NCBI RefSeq assembly: GCF_023074175.1
Contig: NZ_JADPKS010000126.1
Location: forward strand, 53,882-117,881
Direction: 5' to 3'
From: Bradyrhizobium sp. 139
Lineage (GTDB): Bacteria; Pseudomonadota; Alphaproteobacteria; Rhizobiales; Xanthobacteraceae
Length of the DNA stretch: 64,000 nt
Positions 43,333 to 51,730 of the stretch are shown here, one piece after another. The notes beneath the pieces were generated by a model. The model was not told where the DNA came from and searched no databases. It was given only the letters and a program-made list of their open reading frames with translations. Position numbers and translations under genes: made by a program. Position 1 is the stretch's first letter. Each line of letters starts with the position of its first letter.

Positions 43333-44136
43333 TTACGCGCTGTGCCCCGGCAGCGGCACGAGGCGCATCTCCGCTGACCCGGCTTCCTGCGTGCGCACCA
43401 GCACCGCAAAGACGGTCTCGACCGCGAGCCGCACGGCCGCCTCCATTGCCTTGCCCTTGGCCAGATGCGCCGCGATCAGGCCGGTAAGGAGATCGCCGGT
43501 GCCATAGGGGCGGATCGGCAATCGCGGCGTCGCAAAGCGCGACAACTGCCCGTCCGCGCACAGGATCGTCTCCATCTGCCCTTCCGGCGTGTCAGTAAGC
43601 GTGCAGCCGGTCGCGACGACATCGATGCCCGCAAGCGCTGTACAGGCCACGCGCAGGCCTTGCGCGTCCGCAATTCTGGTGCCCGACAGCAGCTCGAGCT
43701 CGAACCGGTTGGGCGTGGTCAGGTGCGCGGCCGGCAGCAGACGGTGCCGGACCACGTCCAGGATGCCGTCGGCCACATAGACGCGGCCGTCATCGCCGAT
43801 CACGGGATCGCAGAAATAGACCAGTTTTGAATTGCGCTTCAGCGCCCGCTCGACGAAATCGGCGATGACCGCCGCATTGCCGGGCGAGCCGAGATAGCCG
43901 GTGACCAGCACCGCGGCCTCGTCGACAAGGTCGCGCTCCTCGACGCCTCTCAGGAGATCGGCGACGAGCTCGGTCTCCAGCACCCGTCCGCGCAACGTCG
44001 GATAGCGCGGATGGTTCGACAGCAGCGTCGTCGGCACCGCCGCGACGTTCACGCCCTCCGCCTGCATGGCGTAGGCCGCCACGCTGTTGCCGACATGGCC
44101 GTGGACCACCTGGCTTTGAATGGAGATGACGAGCAT
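43333..44136 (-). CDS. pdxY: Pyridoxal kinase
   Basis: 267 residues from the ATG at 44136. Phosphorylates pyridoxal for B6 salvage. Ribokinase-fold motifs are present: SIQSQVVHGHVGNSVAAYAMQ at the N-terminus, CDPVIGDDGRVYVADGI, TPNRFELELLSG, and the ATP/anion-hole PYGTGDLLTGLIAA near residue 225. Ends five bases before the M15 gene stop on the other strand. Upstream paiB on the same strand lies 17 bp away, so the two are probably co-transcribed. Confidence 0.94.
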   Translation of the reverse strand: MLVISIQSQVVHGHVGNSVAAYAMQAEGVNVAAVPTTLLSNHPRYPTLRGRVLETELVADLLRGVEERDLVDEAAVLVTGYLGSPGNAAVIADFVERALKRNSKLVYFCDPVIGDDGRVYVADGILDVVRHRLLPAAHLTTPNRFELELLSGTRIADAQGLRVACTALAGIDVVATGCTLTDTPEGQMETILCADGQLSRFATPRLPIRPYGTGDLLTGLIAAHLAKGKAMEAAVRLAVETVFAVLVRTQEAGSAEMRLVPLPGHSA

Positions 44137-44153
44137 GAAAGAGGTCCGTAGGG

Positions 44154-44813
44154 TCAAATGCGAGGTGACGCAAGAGTAGCCTCATACTCAAGCCCCGGCC
44201 GCAGCGCCTGCATCTTCCGCGCCGGCCGCCGGTGCCCCGTCTCCTCCGACCGCGCCAATCGATCCGCGACCGCGACATGATCCGGATCGCTTTTGTGCTG
44301 GTTGAGCTTGGCCTGTCCCTCAACGGTGTCGACCACGAGATCGACGACGCGGATCGCAGCTAACATGCTCTCGCGCTTGCCCGACTCCATCTGCGCGAGG
44401 TCCCAGGGCTGTTTCGGCAACCGCGCCTCGGACACCGCAAGCAGCGCATCGCCATGACCGCGGTTCGCGTCAAACCCGCGCAGATGCGCTACGCCCGACA
44501 GGTGCACGGCCTCATAGAGCCAGGTCGAGACGTTGTCCCGCGAAGAATACCAGTCGTTGGAGATGTAGGCATCGTCGCCGGCAACGATCAGCAGGAAGCG
44601 CCGCGTGCCGTCTGCGAGCGGCACGAGCGGATTTTTGGCAGTGAAATGGATCTGCACAATGGCGCTCCCGTCGCGATGGTCCAGCACGAACGGCACATGC
44701 GAGGTGCGTGGCCCGCGATCATCCGTCGCCACAATCACGCCAAAGCCGCGCCGGCCTGCAAATTCCAGCGCGCGCTGCTCCTCGATGCGAAACTGAGGTC
44801 GAAGGATATGCAT
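44154..44813 (-). CDS. FMN-binding negative transcriptional regulator (PaiB family)
   Basis: 219 residues. Characteristic PaiB sequence: RPQFRIEEQRALEF near the N-terminus, SHVPFVLD, IHFTAKNPLV, DWYSSRDNVSTWLYEAVHLSG, and KMQALRP at the C-terminus. PaiB proteins bind FMN in a split-barrel fold and were first linked to protease and sporulation control in Bacillus; in proteobacteria the role is unclear. Proximity to pyridoxal kinase suggests a cofactor or redox link (inference). Confidence 0.9.
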   Translation of the reverse strand: MHILRPQFRIEEQRALEFAGRRGFGVIVATDDRGPRTSHVPFVLDHRDGSAIVQIHFTAKNPLVPLADGTRRFLLIVAGDDAYISNDWYSSRDNVSTWLYEAVHLSGVAHLRGFDANRGHGDALLAVSEARLPKQPWDLAQMESGKRESMLAAIRVVDLVVDTVEGQAKLNQHKSDPDHVAVADRLARSEETGHRRPARKMQALRPGLEYEATLASPRI

Positions 44814-44911
44814 GGCGCAGCGCTCGATGGCTGGAGTGTGGGACGCGGCGAGCGAAGGCTAACCCATGGTCCGGCAACATCTGAAGAATAATCGGCCCAA
44901 GACGATGGCGA

Positions 44912-45119
44912 GAGCGAGCGGCGCTCTCGGTCGCGATCCGGGTCATCCCCCTGAGCATCGCCTATGCGATCTGGGGCGGCGTCGGCATCATCCTGACCGC
45001 GACCGTCTCGTTCGTGCTGTTCCGGCAGATGCTGGATGCCGCCGCCTTCGTCGGCATTGCGCTGATTGTATCAGGGGTCGTTGGTCATCAACCTGTTCTC
45101 GCAGACAGCGGTGCATTGA
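44912..45119 (+). pseudogene. SMR (EmrE/QacE-like) multidrug transporter, decayed
   Basis: The C-terminal half of an SMR protein survives: RVIPLSIAYAIWGGVGIIL is the family's IP..AYA.W.G.G pattern, followed by VLFRQMLDAAAFVGIALI. After VSGVV the frame needs a one-base shift to reach VINLFSQTAVH and the stop. The first 40-odd residues, including the catalytic Glu of helix 1, are missing. No functional copy is in the window. Confidence 0.8.
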
Positions 45120-45154
45120 TCGGCACCACCCGCTTCGCCCGCGCCGGGCAGGCG

Positions 45155-45517
45155 CTATTGGCCCTGAACCGGCCGGGGCTGCCGCGGCTTACGCGGAGCG
45201 GGCTTCGCCGCAGCACGCGGGACGCTATCGACCGACTCCAGATAAGCAGCGAGCGCCTTGGCCGAGTCGGAGCTGGTGGCGTAGTGGTCTTTCAAGAACC
45301 ACGTCAGCGTCAGGCTGAAGCGACCCTTCGCAAGGCCGCGCGGGCTGCGATGGCAGGTCGAGCAGCCATCGGCGAAGAGCTTCGCGGCCGGTTTGCCGGC
45401 GTCGAGATTTTGCGCGAATGCGAACGTCGTCGTCAGCACGGCAACGACGGAAACAATCACCGAAGACGCGATCAGATCGCGTCCCGGTCGAAAGAGCGAT
45501 GTCAATGTGGTCCCCAA
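45155..45517 (-). CDS. Small c-type cytochrome-like protein
   Basis: 120 residues. Signal sequence about 1-36 (ending TFAFAQN) then one heme c site CSTCH (52-56) in the FADGCSTCHRSPRGL context. After the CXXCH there is no Met anywhere in the protein, so the sixth ligand, if any, may be His in FLKDHYATSS (about 78). The C-terminus is basic Pro/Lys/Arg (RAAAKPAPRKPRQPRP). Redox partner unknown. No cytochrome oxidase genes nearby. Confidence 0.82.
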   Translation of the reverse strand: MGTTLTSLFRPGRDLIASSVIVSVVAVLTTTFAFAQNLDAGKPAAKLFADGCSTCHRSPRGLAKGRFSLTLTWFLKDHYATSSDSAKALAAYLESVDSVPRAAAKPAPRKPRQPRPVQGQ

Positions 45518-45530
45518 GCCCGTCGCGCGG

Positions 45531-45698
45531 TCACGCCGCCAATAGCTGATCGAATTCGGGCGGAGTATAGGCCTTCCCGTCCGGATCGGTGATGACGACC
45601 TGCCACCCCTCGCTCGCCCATACTTTTGCCTTCGCTACGATGAGCAACCGACTCTCGCGGGCAAAACTGCACTTCTCATTGTCGCGTTCTGCGATCAT
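45531..45698 (-). CDS. Short hypothetical protein
   Basis: 55 residues from the ATG at 45698: MIAERDNEKCSFARES then a hydrophobic/charged core LIVAKAKVWASEGWQVVI and TDPDGKAYTPPEFDQLLAA. The frame extends far upstream, but that part is the shadow of the DUF3551 gene. No good ribosome site. Similar tiny proteins with this KVWASEGWQVVITD style occur in Bradyrhizobium. It lies 13 bp upstream of the cytochrome gene on the same strand. Confidence 0.55.
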   Translation of the reverse strand: MIAERDNEKCSFARESRLLIVAKAKVWASEGWQVVITDPDGKAYTPPEFDQLLAA

Positions 45699-45849
45699 CT
45701 TATAGGCCAATGCGCATCCTCTTGCGTTGCCCGGCACCTGCTCCTCTCGTGGCAGCGGGCTTTGGCGGCAATTCGCCGGGAGCGTGGCAATTTGGTGCCT
45801 TCCACGGCAGGATTGTGCTTTGGTTCCGACCAAACGACGGAGATTGATC

Positions 45850-46131
45850 GTGCGCCGCATCATGAATGCGATTCTGCTTGTCGCGAGCTGGCTTGGCGTG
45901 GCGCTGCTTGCTGCCACGGCACCCGCGCGAGCGCAAACCTACGATCCGCACTATCCTGTCTGCATCGAAATCTACAGCATCGACGGCAGCAACATCGATT
46001 GCAGTTTCACGTCGATTGCGCAGTGCGCCGCGACTGCTTCCGGGCAGTCCGCCCAGTGCTACGCCAACCCTTATGCCATGCAGAGCCGGCCACCGGGGCC
46101 GGGTCCATCGCCGCCGCGACGGAACCGTTAG
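45850..46131 (+). CDS. Secreted DUF3551 family protein
   Basis: 93 residues from the GTG at 45850 (GGAGA seven bases upstream; an ATG 12 bases on lacks a ribosome site). Signal peptide 1-32 (ending APARAQT). The mature protein follows the DUF3551 pattern: YPVCIEIYSIDGSNIDCSFTSIAQC and AQCYANPY with four Cys, likely two disulfides, and a Pro/Arg tail. Common in Bradyrhizobium; function unknown. Confidence 0.85.
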   Translation: MRRIMNAILLVASWLGVALLAATAPARAQTYDPHYPVCIEIYSIDGSNIDCSFTSIAQCAATASGQSAQCYANPYAMQSRPPGPGPSPPRRNR

Positions 46132-46145
46132 GGATCGCGGTCCGC

Positions 46146-46424
46146 TCAGTGGACACGGATGATATGGGGGCGGCCGAGATCGATCAGCCCCTGCACCGCC
46201 GAGAGACGGTCGTCCAGGGCTGCGATGGTGAGCAGCAGATTGTTGCGGCGTTCGTCGAGCAAGCCTATCTCGGCGCTGGTGAGCTTTGTGCTCGTCCGCT
46301 CCTTGTGAATCCCATCAAGGGATTTGCGCAGTCCGGCGATCAGGCCGGTCAGCTGTCTGGCCTCCTTGGTCATCGACCGCTTAGCGACATTTTGGCGGCG
46401 CGTCTCCGCCTGGCTCTGTCTCAT
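46146..46424 (-). CDS. Small helical hypothetical protein
   Basis: 92 residues from the ATG at 46424, six bases downstream of GGGAGG; another ATG six bases further upstream abuts that site. Highly charged amphipathic helices (MTKEARQLTGLIAGLRKSLDGI, AEIGLLDERRNNLLLTIAALDDRL) without membrane segments or Cys. Not recognised. The hairpin terminator at 46556-46586 separates it from the SH3 gene. Confidence 0.6.
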   Translation of the reverse strand: MRQSQAETRRQNVAKRSMTKEARQLTGLIAGLRKSLDGIHKERTSTKLTSAEIGLLDERRNNLLLTIAALDDRLSAVQGLIDLGRPHIIRVH

Positions 46425-46555
46425 CGTCATCCTCCCGTGCCCCGCTGCCCCGAGTGGATGCTTACAGCTTTGAGTAGACATATTACGATCGATGAAATCT
46501 GCCCGCGAAGAACTTTCTTAAATTGTACGTGCAGGGAACCTGACCCGAACCAAAC

Positions 46556-46586
46556 AGAAAGCCCGGCGCGAGGGCCGGGCTTTCGT
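46556..46586 (-). terminator. Terminator of the SH3-domain gene
   Basis: AAAGCCCGGC and GCCGGGCTTT form a perfect ten-base-pair stem with a short loop, oriented so the minus-strand transcript ends in a U-rich run (the plus-strand CAGAAA before the stem gives UUUCUG). Confidence 0.75.
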
Positions 46587-46594
46587 TAGCAAAT

Positions 46595-47569
46595 TTAGTG
46601 CTTCTGGTGGCCGCCGCCGGGACCACCGGCCGGCGCACCGCCGCCGCGTGGCGCAGCATTGATATGCGGAGCACCACCGCCGCCGCCGTGCGGCATCGCA
46701 GGCGCAGCCGCGCGCGGCGTCGGCATCTGGGCATGAGCATTCATCGGCGAGCCGTGGCTCAAATTAGGCCGGGCCACATGCGGCATCGCAGGCCGGCCCG
46801 CGGGCGCGGCCGATACACGTGGCGCCTCGTGTGCGCGAGCCATCGGCTGCGCACGCACCGCGGCGCGGCTTCCCGCCTGCTCGTGCATGATGCGGGCCTG
46901 TGCATCGCGCGGATTGCGGCTCTGCACGTTGGTCCGCTCATGCGCGATGCGCTCGCCTGGCCCAGCGCGAGTCCGGTCGGTCGCAACCGCAGCATCGCGC
47001 TTGGCGATGGCAGCGTCGTGCCGTGCCGTGGCGGCATCACGGCCGGAGACCGCGGCAGCGCCCCTGGTGTTCGCGCCGTTGCGTCCGAGTGCGGCCGCCG
47101 CATCGCGCGTCGCCGCACGACCGATGCGGGCCGCGCGCGGATCGATCGTCATCCGCGTCGCGAAGCGCTGGTGCGACGTCCAGTAATTATTCCAGTAGGC
47201 GTGCCGCCGATACCAGGGCCGCCCCTCATAGTGGTTCGACCAGTACGAGCTCAGCACGAAGGGGACGACAGGCACGTCGATCTCGTCGACATAATCGGGG
47301 AGATAGACGTAGTGATTGCGGTAGAGATATTCGAGATATTGCGACGACACCCAGCCACGGTCATCGGAGAAGCTCACGTCGCACCAGGCATTGCCGCGCA
47401 GGCAACCATGGATGTTGACGCGGGCGCCCTCGGGGATGCGATCGACCAGGGGAAAGCCCGAACCCGGCCCGGCGCGCAGGCCGGTCGAGACAGTGACGAG
47501 GCCCGGTGCGGCCAGTGCGGCCGTCGGGGCGAGCAGTAATGCGGCAACCAAAACGCTTCTGAGTCTCAT
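46595..47569 (-). CDS. Secreted bacterial SH3-domain protein with basic repeats
   Basis: 324 residues. Signal peptide 1-20 (ending ALAAPG). An SH3b domain at about 22-75: VTVSTGLRAGPGSGFPLVDRIPEGARVNIHGCL and CDVSFSDDRGWVSSQYLEY, including the paired Cys. A Tyr/Trp-rich region follows (NHYVYLPDYVDE, SYWSNHYEGRPWYRR). Residues about 140-324 are Ala/Arg/His/Pro-rich low complexity with repeats like AAVSGRDAATARHDAAIAKRD. It probably binds envelope polymers. Upstream gap to 47723 holds nothing obvious. Confidence 0.85.
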   Translation of the reverse strand: MRLRSVLVAALLLAPTAALAAPGLVTVSTGLRAGPGSGFPLVDRIPEGARVNIHGCLRGNAWCDVSFSDDRGWVSSQYLEYLYRNHYVYLPDYVDEIDVPVVPFVLSSYWSNHYEGRPWYRRHAYWNNYWTSHQRFATRMTIDPRAARIGRAATRDAAAALGRNGANTRGAAAVSGRDAATARHDAAIAKRDAAVATDRTRAGPGERIAHERTNVQSRNPRDAQARIMHEQAGSRAAVRAQPMARAHEAPRVSAAPAGRPAMPHVARPNLSHGSPMNAHAQMPTPRAAAPAMPHGGGGGAPHINAAPRGGGAPAGGPGGGHQKH

Positions 47570-47722
47570 GACGTATTCCTCCTCTCAAGGCGGAACGCGC
47601 AAGCGGAATGGGCGTTCCGCGCACGATGGTCTCATCCGTCGAAAGATCGAGACGCATGCGCCGCGCGGTTCAATATTCATTCGCCGTTCATCGGCGCAGC
47701 GTGCAAGAGGGCTGTTCGACCG

Positions 47723-49645
47723 TCAGTTCGCCTGCAGCATGAACCCGTCGAAGTACGCAGCGAGTGCAGAAAAATCGTCGATCGGCAGCACCTGCGCGAC
47801 ATATTGGTCGGGACGCACCACAACGATGCAGCCAGCCTTCAAATCAATACCGCGCATGGCGAATACGTCCTGGCCGCTCTTGAGGTCCGGACAGAACATC
47901 TTCTCGTAGTCGATCAAGCCGTACCGCCCCTTGCGCGGCAGCAGCAGCGCCGGCATGGCCTCCAGCGCGAGTGCGCGATGATCCTGCTGGAAGACTGCAC
48001 GCAGGTCGATCACGCGGTCGATGTCGGCTCCAACAGGCGTATAGCGCCGGACCGGCGATTCCCGGGCCTCAGTGAGAAAGTTACACAGCGCACGGATAGC
48101 CGAGCCCGCGGCTGCGGGATCATCTGAGGGCGAAAATGCGTAGATGCGGAAACGGCCATCGGCCTGCGCGGCATGGCCGAGATGCACCGGCTTGGCGTCC
48201 GCAAGCCGAATGACCGGTGCGGAATGGAAGCGCGTGCCGATGACGAGGCCTTGCGCGAGGTGCTGATGGGACGATGCACCGGTGAGGACCGATGGCCGGT
48301 AGTGCGTCGCCGTGCCCGCGGTGTAGCGCCCGTGCCTGACGAAATAGTCCTGCGTCCTGGCGGCATCGGCGCCGCCGGTCTTGGCGGCGGAGGCGAGAAT
48401 TCCGGCCCACTCGCGGTCGAAATCGATCAGCTCCTTCGCCACCGCCTGGCGCTCGGCCGAATAGGAATGCAAAAGGCCCGGTGCACACTGCCTCCGGAGG
48501 ACGGCGGCGAGCTTCCAGCCGAGATTGAAAGCGTCCTGCATCGAGACGTTCATGCCCTGCCCCGCCTTCGGGCTGTGGGTATGGCAGGCATCGCCGGCGA
48601 TGAAGATGCGCGGCAAGCGCGAGGCGATCTCGGCCTCCGGCACGTCGTCGAACTTGTCAGTCAGGCGCTGGCCGATCTCGTAGACCGACCACCAGGCGAT
48701 TTCCTTCACCTCGAGCGTGTGCGGCTTGAGGATCCGCTGCGCCTTGGCGATCACGTCATCGGCGGTGATGTTGCGGCTCACGACGCGCTCGCCGATTTCG
48801 AGCTTGGCGAGTTCGACATAGAGGCGGACCATATAGCCGCCTTCGCGGGGAATGATCAGCAGGCTGCCGTCCCTGGCCGACTGGATCAGGGCCTTGAAGC
48901 GGATGTCTGGAAAATCGGTCACCGCCAGCACGTCCATCACGCCCCAGGCATGATTGGCGGAATCGCCATGCAGCTCGCGGCCGATCGATTTGCGCACCAT
49001 GCTGCGCGCGCCGTCGCAGCCGACGACATAACGCGCCCTGATGGTCTCGACCTTGCCCTCGCTTCCGGCATCGACGCGTTCGAGGCGTACGGTTACCGCG
49101 TGATCGGCGGGACCTGCGGCCGGATCGAGCTCGAGATCAAGCAGGCGGCGGCTGTAATAAGGCGCGAGCTTGGCCGGCGATCTGCGCATGATGTCGAGAA
49201 AGCCGTCATGGATACGCGCCTGATTGAGGATGACGTGCGGAAATTCCGACAGCCCGTCCTCGACGTCCTGCACCCGGCCGCTGCGGACGATCTTCTCCGG
49301 CGTCCGCTCGTTCGGCTTCCAGAACGTCGTCTCGTTGACCCAATAGGCCTCCTTCAGCACGCGCTCGCTGAAGCCATAGGCGTGGAACATCTCCATGGTG
49401 CGGCAGGCGATGCCGTCGGCCTGCCCGACCAGCAGGCGGTCCGGCTTCTGCTCGACGATGCAGGTCTTGATGTCAGGAAACTGCGCAAGCTGCGCGGCGA
49501 GCGTCAAGCCCGCGGGGCCACAGCCGACAATGAGGACATCGACTTCTTCGGGCACAGCGCCCGCTGCCCCGGAGGGCTGAACGCGCTCGGCGGGATCTGC
49601 GATTTCGGAATCGCCCGGCTGAAATCCATTCAGATGGAATTGCAT
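47723..49645 (-). CDS. mobA: FAD-dependent aromatic hydroxylase (3-hydroxybenzoate 4-monooxygenase-like)
   Basis: 640 residues from the ATG at 49645. FAD-binding GxGxxG motif VDVLIVGCGPAGLTLAAQL (about 36-54), the DG motif VVGCDGARSMVRKSIG, and GDACHTHSPKAGQGMNVSMQDAFNLGWKL for the FAD ribityl site. A C-terminal thioredoxin-like domain (about 450-640) is typical of the phenol hydroxylase/MobA subgroup. It should hydroxylate an aromatic acid using NAD(P)H and O2. A MarR gene is divergent, as in the mobA-mobR pair of Comamonas. Exact substrate uncertain. Confidence 0.78.
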   Translation of the reverse strand: MQFHLNGFQPGDSEIADPAERVQPSGAAGAVPEEVDVLIVGCGPAGLTLAAQLAQFPDIKTCIVEQKPDRLLVGQADGIACRTMEMFHAYGFSERVLKEAYWVNETTFWKPNERTPEKIVRSGRVQDVEDGLSEFPHVILNQARIHDGFLDIMRRSPAKLAPYYSRRLLDLELDPAAGPADHAVTVRLERVDAGSEGKVETIRARYVVGCDGARSMVRKSIGRELHGDSANHAWGVMDVLAVTDFPDIRFKALIQSARDGSLLIIPREGGYMVRLYVELAKLEIGERVVSRNITADDVIAKAQRILKPHTLEVKEIAWWSVYEIGQRLTDKFDDVPEAEIASRLPRIFIAGDACHTHSPKAGQGMNVSMQDAFNLGWKLAAVLRRQCAPGLLHSYSAERQAVAKELIDFDREWAGILASAAKTGGADAARTQDYFVRHGRYTAGTATHYRPSVLTGASSHQHLAQGLVIGTRFHSAPVIRLADAKPVHLGHAAQADGRFRIYAFSPSDDPAAAGSAIRALCNFLTEARESPVRRYTPVGADIDRVIDLRAVFQQDHRALALEAMPALLLPRKGRYGLIDYEKMFCPDLKSGQDVFAMRGIDLKAGCIVVVRPDQYVAQVLPIDDFSALAAYFDGFMLQAN

Positions 49646-49678
49646 GAGCCTCTCTCCCGTCAACGTTCTGCTTGGATA

Positions 49679-49713
49679 TTGATCAGTATGCTGACTATCA
49701 GTATACCTGTCAA
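49679..49713. promoter_or_regulatory. Overlapping divergent promoters with repeated operator
   Basis: On the minus strand TTGACA (49708-49713), a 17-base spacer and CATACT (49685-49690) face mobA. On the plus strand TTGATC (49679-49684), a 17-base spacer and TATACC (49702-49707) face the marR gene. ATCAGTAT occurs twice (49682-49689 and 49697-49704), 15 bp apart, covering both -10 regions. A regulator bound there would control both genes. Confidence 0.5.
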
Positions 49714-49737
49714 CGATCCGCGCCTTCCCGACCCAAA

Positions 49738-50214
49738 ATGGAGACTTCGGTGAAAGACAACAACGACATGCCCGGGCATCTGGCGCGCCGGTTTCAGCAG
49801 ATCGCGGTCGCCGTGTTCCTGGGCGAGGTCGCAGACGCCGGCTTCGATCTCACGCCGGTGCAATATGCGGCGCTCGCGACCATCAAGGCCAATCCGGGGC
49901 TCGACCAGGTGACGCTGGCAGGATTGATCGCCTACGACCGCACCACCATCACCGGCGTGATCGATCGCCTCGTGCAAAAAGGGCTTGCGGAGCGCCGCGC
50001 CTCCAGCCGCGACCGCCGCGCGCGCGAACTCGAGATCACCGAGGAAGGCCGGCGCACGCTGCGCAAGATCACGCCAGCGGTGGAGTCTGCCCAGCGCGTC
50101 ATGCTGCGCGGTCTCAGCGCGAAGGAAGGCGAGGAGCTGATGCGGCTCTTGCGCAAGGCGATCGCCGCCGGAAACGAGCTCAGCCGCGCACCGCTGCGCG
50201 GGGTGCAGGCATAG
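49738..50214 (+). CDS. MarR family transcriptional regulator
   Basis: 158 residues from the ATG at 49738. Winged helix: LTPVQYAALATIKANPGLDQVTLAGLI then YDRTTITGVIDRLVQKGLAERRASSRDRRARELEITEEGR, the recognition helix and wing of MarR. The C-terminal helix forms the dimer interface. Likely represses the divergent mobA-like gene until an aromatic ligand binds, by analogy with MobR. Upstream extension to 49672 would read through the promoter region. Confidence 0.92.
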   Translation: METSVKDNNDMPGHLARRFQQIAVAVFLGEVADAGFDLTPVQYAALATIKANPGLDQVTLAGLIAYDRTTITGVIDRLVQKGLAERRASSRDRRARELEITEEGRRTLRKITPAVESAQRVMLRGLSAKEGEELMRLLRKAIAAGNELSRAPLRGVQA

Positions 50215-50331
50215 ACCTATTTCTATCCGTAATTGTCGCAATGCCGCGAAACCAGGAACTAACCTTCGGCCGTTATGGTCGGCAACATTCGGCGCTTAAC
50301 GCGCGATTAACTTTGCCGTCGGGAGTTTCGG

Positions 50332-50766
50332 ATGTTCAGGTTCTTCATGACGGCGGTGGCCATCGCGCTTTCGGCCGGCCCTGCGCTCGCGAACGGCCAT
50401 GGGGGCGGCGATGCCCCGCCTCCGCCGAAACCCGAGGCGACGACCTCACCGGCGAAAGTGATCCTGACCAAGCAGGGTCCAACGCTCGTCGACCTCAAGG
50501 GCATGACGCTCTACTATTACGAGCGCGACACCACCGGCAAGACGTCGAACTGCAACGGCAAATGCGTCGAGAGCTGGGTGCCGCTATCCGCAACAGCCGA
50601 CGCCAAGGCCATCGGCGACTTCACCGTGATCAGCCGCAACGACGGCAGCAAGATGTGGGCATACCGCTATCGCCCGCTTTACACCTCGCCGGCCGACAAG
50701 GCACCAGGCGAGGCCAACGGCAATGCCACGACGCTGCAATGGCGCATTGCCCGGCCTGAGAATTAG
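50332..50766 (+). CDS. Secreted repeat-domain protein (COG4315 / Lipoprotein_15 type)
   Basis: 144 residues. Signal peptide 1-20 (ending ALANG) with no lipobox Cys. The mature domain has the family features: KVILTKQGPTLVDLKGMTLYYYERDTTGKTSNCNGKCVESWVPL, with the repeated hydrophobic-aromatic motif MTLYYYERD and the paired Cys of NCNGKC, then MWAYRYRPLYT. Known members are exported proteins of unknown role. Function not inferable. Confidence 0.85.
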   Translation: MFRFFMTAVAIALSAGPALANGHGGGDAPPPPKPEATTSPAKVILTKQGPTLVDLKGMTLYYYERDTTGKTSNCNGKCVESWVPLSATADAKAIGDFTVISRNDGSKMWAYRYRPLYTSPADKAPGEANGNATTLQWRIARPEN

Positions 50767-50775
50767 GGCGCGACC

Positions 50776-51429
50776 TTACCCGCGCCATCTCGTGCCTGCC
50801 TCGACTTGCGCGTTCTGTCCGGGCGGCAACACCACGACCATCGAATTCAGCTTCACCCGGTCGAACAGATCGATCACGTCCTCGTTGCGCATGCGGATGC
50901 AGCCGGATGAGATCGCCTGCCCGATATATTCCGGCTGGTTGGTGCCGTGGATGCGGTAGAGCGTGTCCTTGTTGCCGACATAGAGATAGATGCCCCGCGC
51001 GCCCAGCGGATTGGCGGGGCCACCGGCGACGCGCGCTGGATAGGGTCCGAGTCGTGCCTGGATGTCCGCTGTCGGAACCCAGTCAGGCCATTCCGCCAGA
51101 CGGCCGACACGCGCGACGCCGGAGAAGGCCATAGCTTCCTCGCCGACCGCGACGCCGTAGCGGATCGCCTTGCCCTCGGGCAGCACGAAATAAAGGTAGC
51201 GCGCATCGGTGTCGACCAGGATCGTGCCCGGCTGCTCCTTGCGCGGATAATCGACGATATGGCGGAGATATTGCTCGGGCACCTTCGCCTGCGCGTAAGG
51301 CACATGCGCAAGCAACTGCCGGTCGCGCGGCGTCATGCTCGCATCCGTCGATGGCGAAAGTGTTGTCTGCATGCAGCCGGCGAGCGGAAGCAAGGCAACG
51401 ACGAACAAGGCGAGTAGAGATTTTGGCAC
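50776..51429 (-). CDS. L,D-transpeptidase lipoprotein (YkuD/ErfK family)
   Basis: 217 residues from the GTG at 51429, chosen because the signal sequence and lipobox begin there: VPKSLLALFVVALLPLAGC (Cys 19). The YkuD catalytic motif is clear: HGTNQPEYIGQAISSGCIRMRNEDV, with the catalytic Cys and His. It makes 3-3 peptidoglycan crosslinks or links outer-membrane lipoproteins to peptidoglycan. Longer in-frame starts exist but lack sense. Opposite strand to the gene at 50332, with convergent ends ten bases apart. Confidence 0.93.
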   Translation of the reverse strand: MPKSLLALFVVALLPLAGCMQTTLSPSTDASMTPRDRQLLAHVPYAQAKVPEQYLRHIVDYPRKEQPGTILVDTDARYLYFVLPEGKAIRYGVAVGEEAMAFSGVARVGRLAEWPDWVPTADIQARLGPYPARVAGGPANPLGARGIYLYVGNKDTLYRIHGTNQPEYIGQAISSGCIRMRNEDVIDLFDRVKLNSMVVVLPPGQNAQVEAGTRWRG

Positions 51430-51730
51430 CGCCGGCCCCCCCGATAGCGGATAGTAGCGCCCCCAGCATAACCAGATGCTGCCTAAATCGTGCTGAAAAC
51501 AAGGCAAAACGGAACACGTGCACGTGTTTGGCGATACGGGTTCCATCACCACAAACGGCGGAAGACCGTCGCACAGTCTCCATCCCGTCGCCTTGCTTTG
51601 GTCAAACCCGGCTGGACTCGTGCGTGCTCGGGCTCGGCTCATGGGATTTGGGATGGGTTCACCTCAACAGATCGGCTCGCGCCAATGCGGACGACCAGGA
51701 CTTCAAAACCAATACTTCAAAGGAGCTGCG

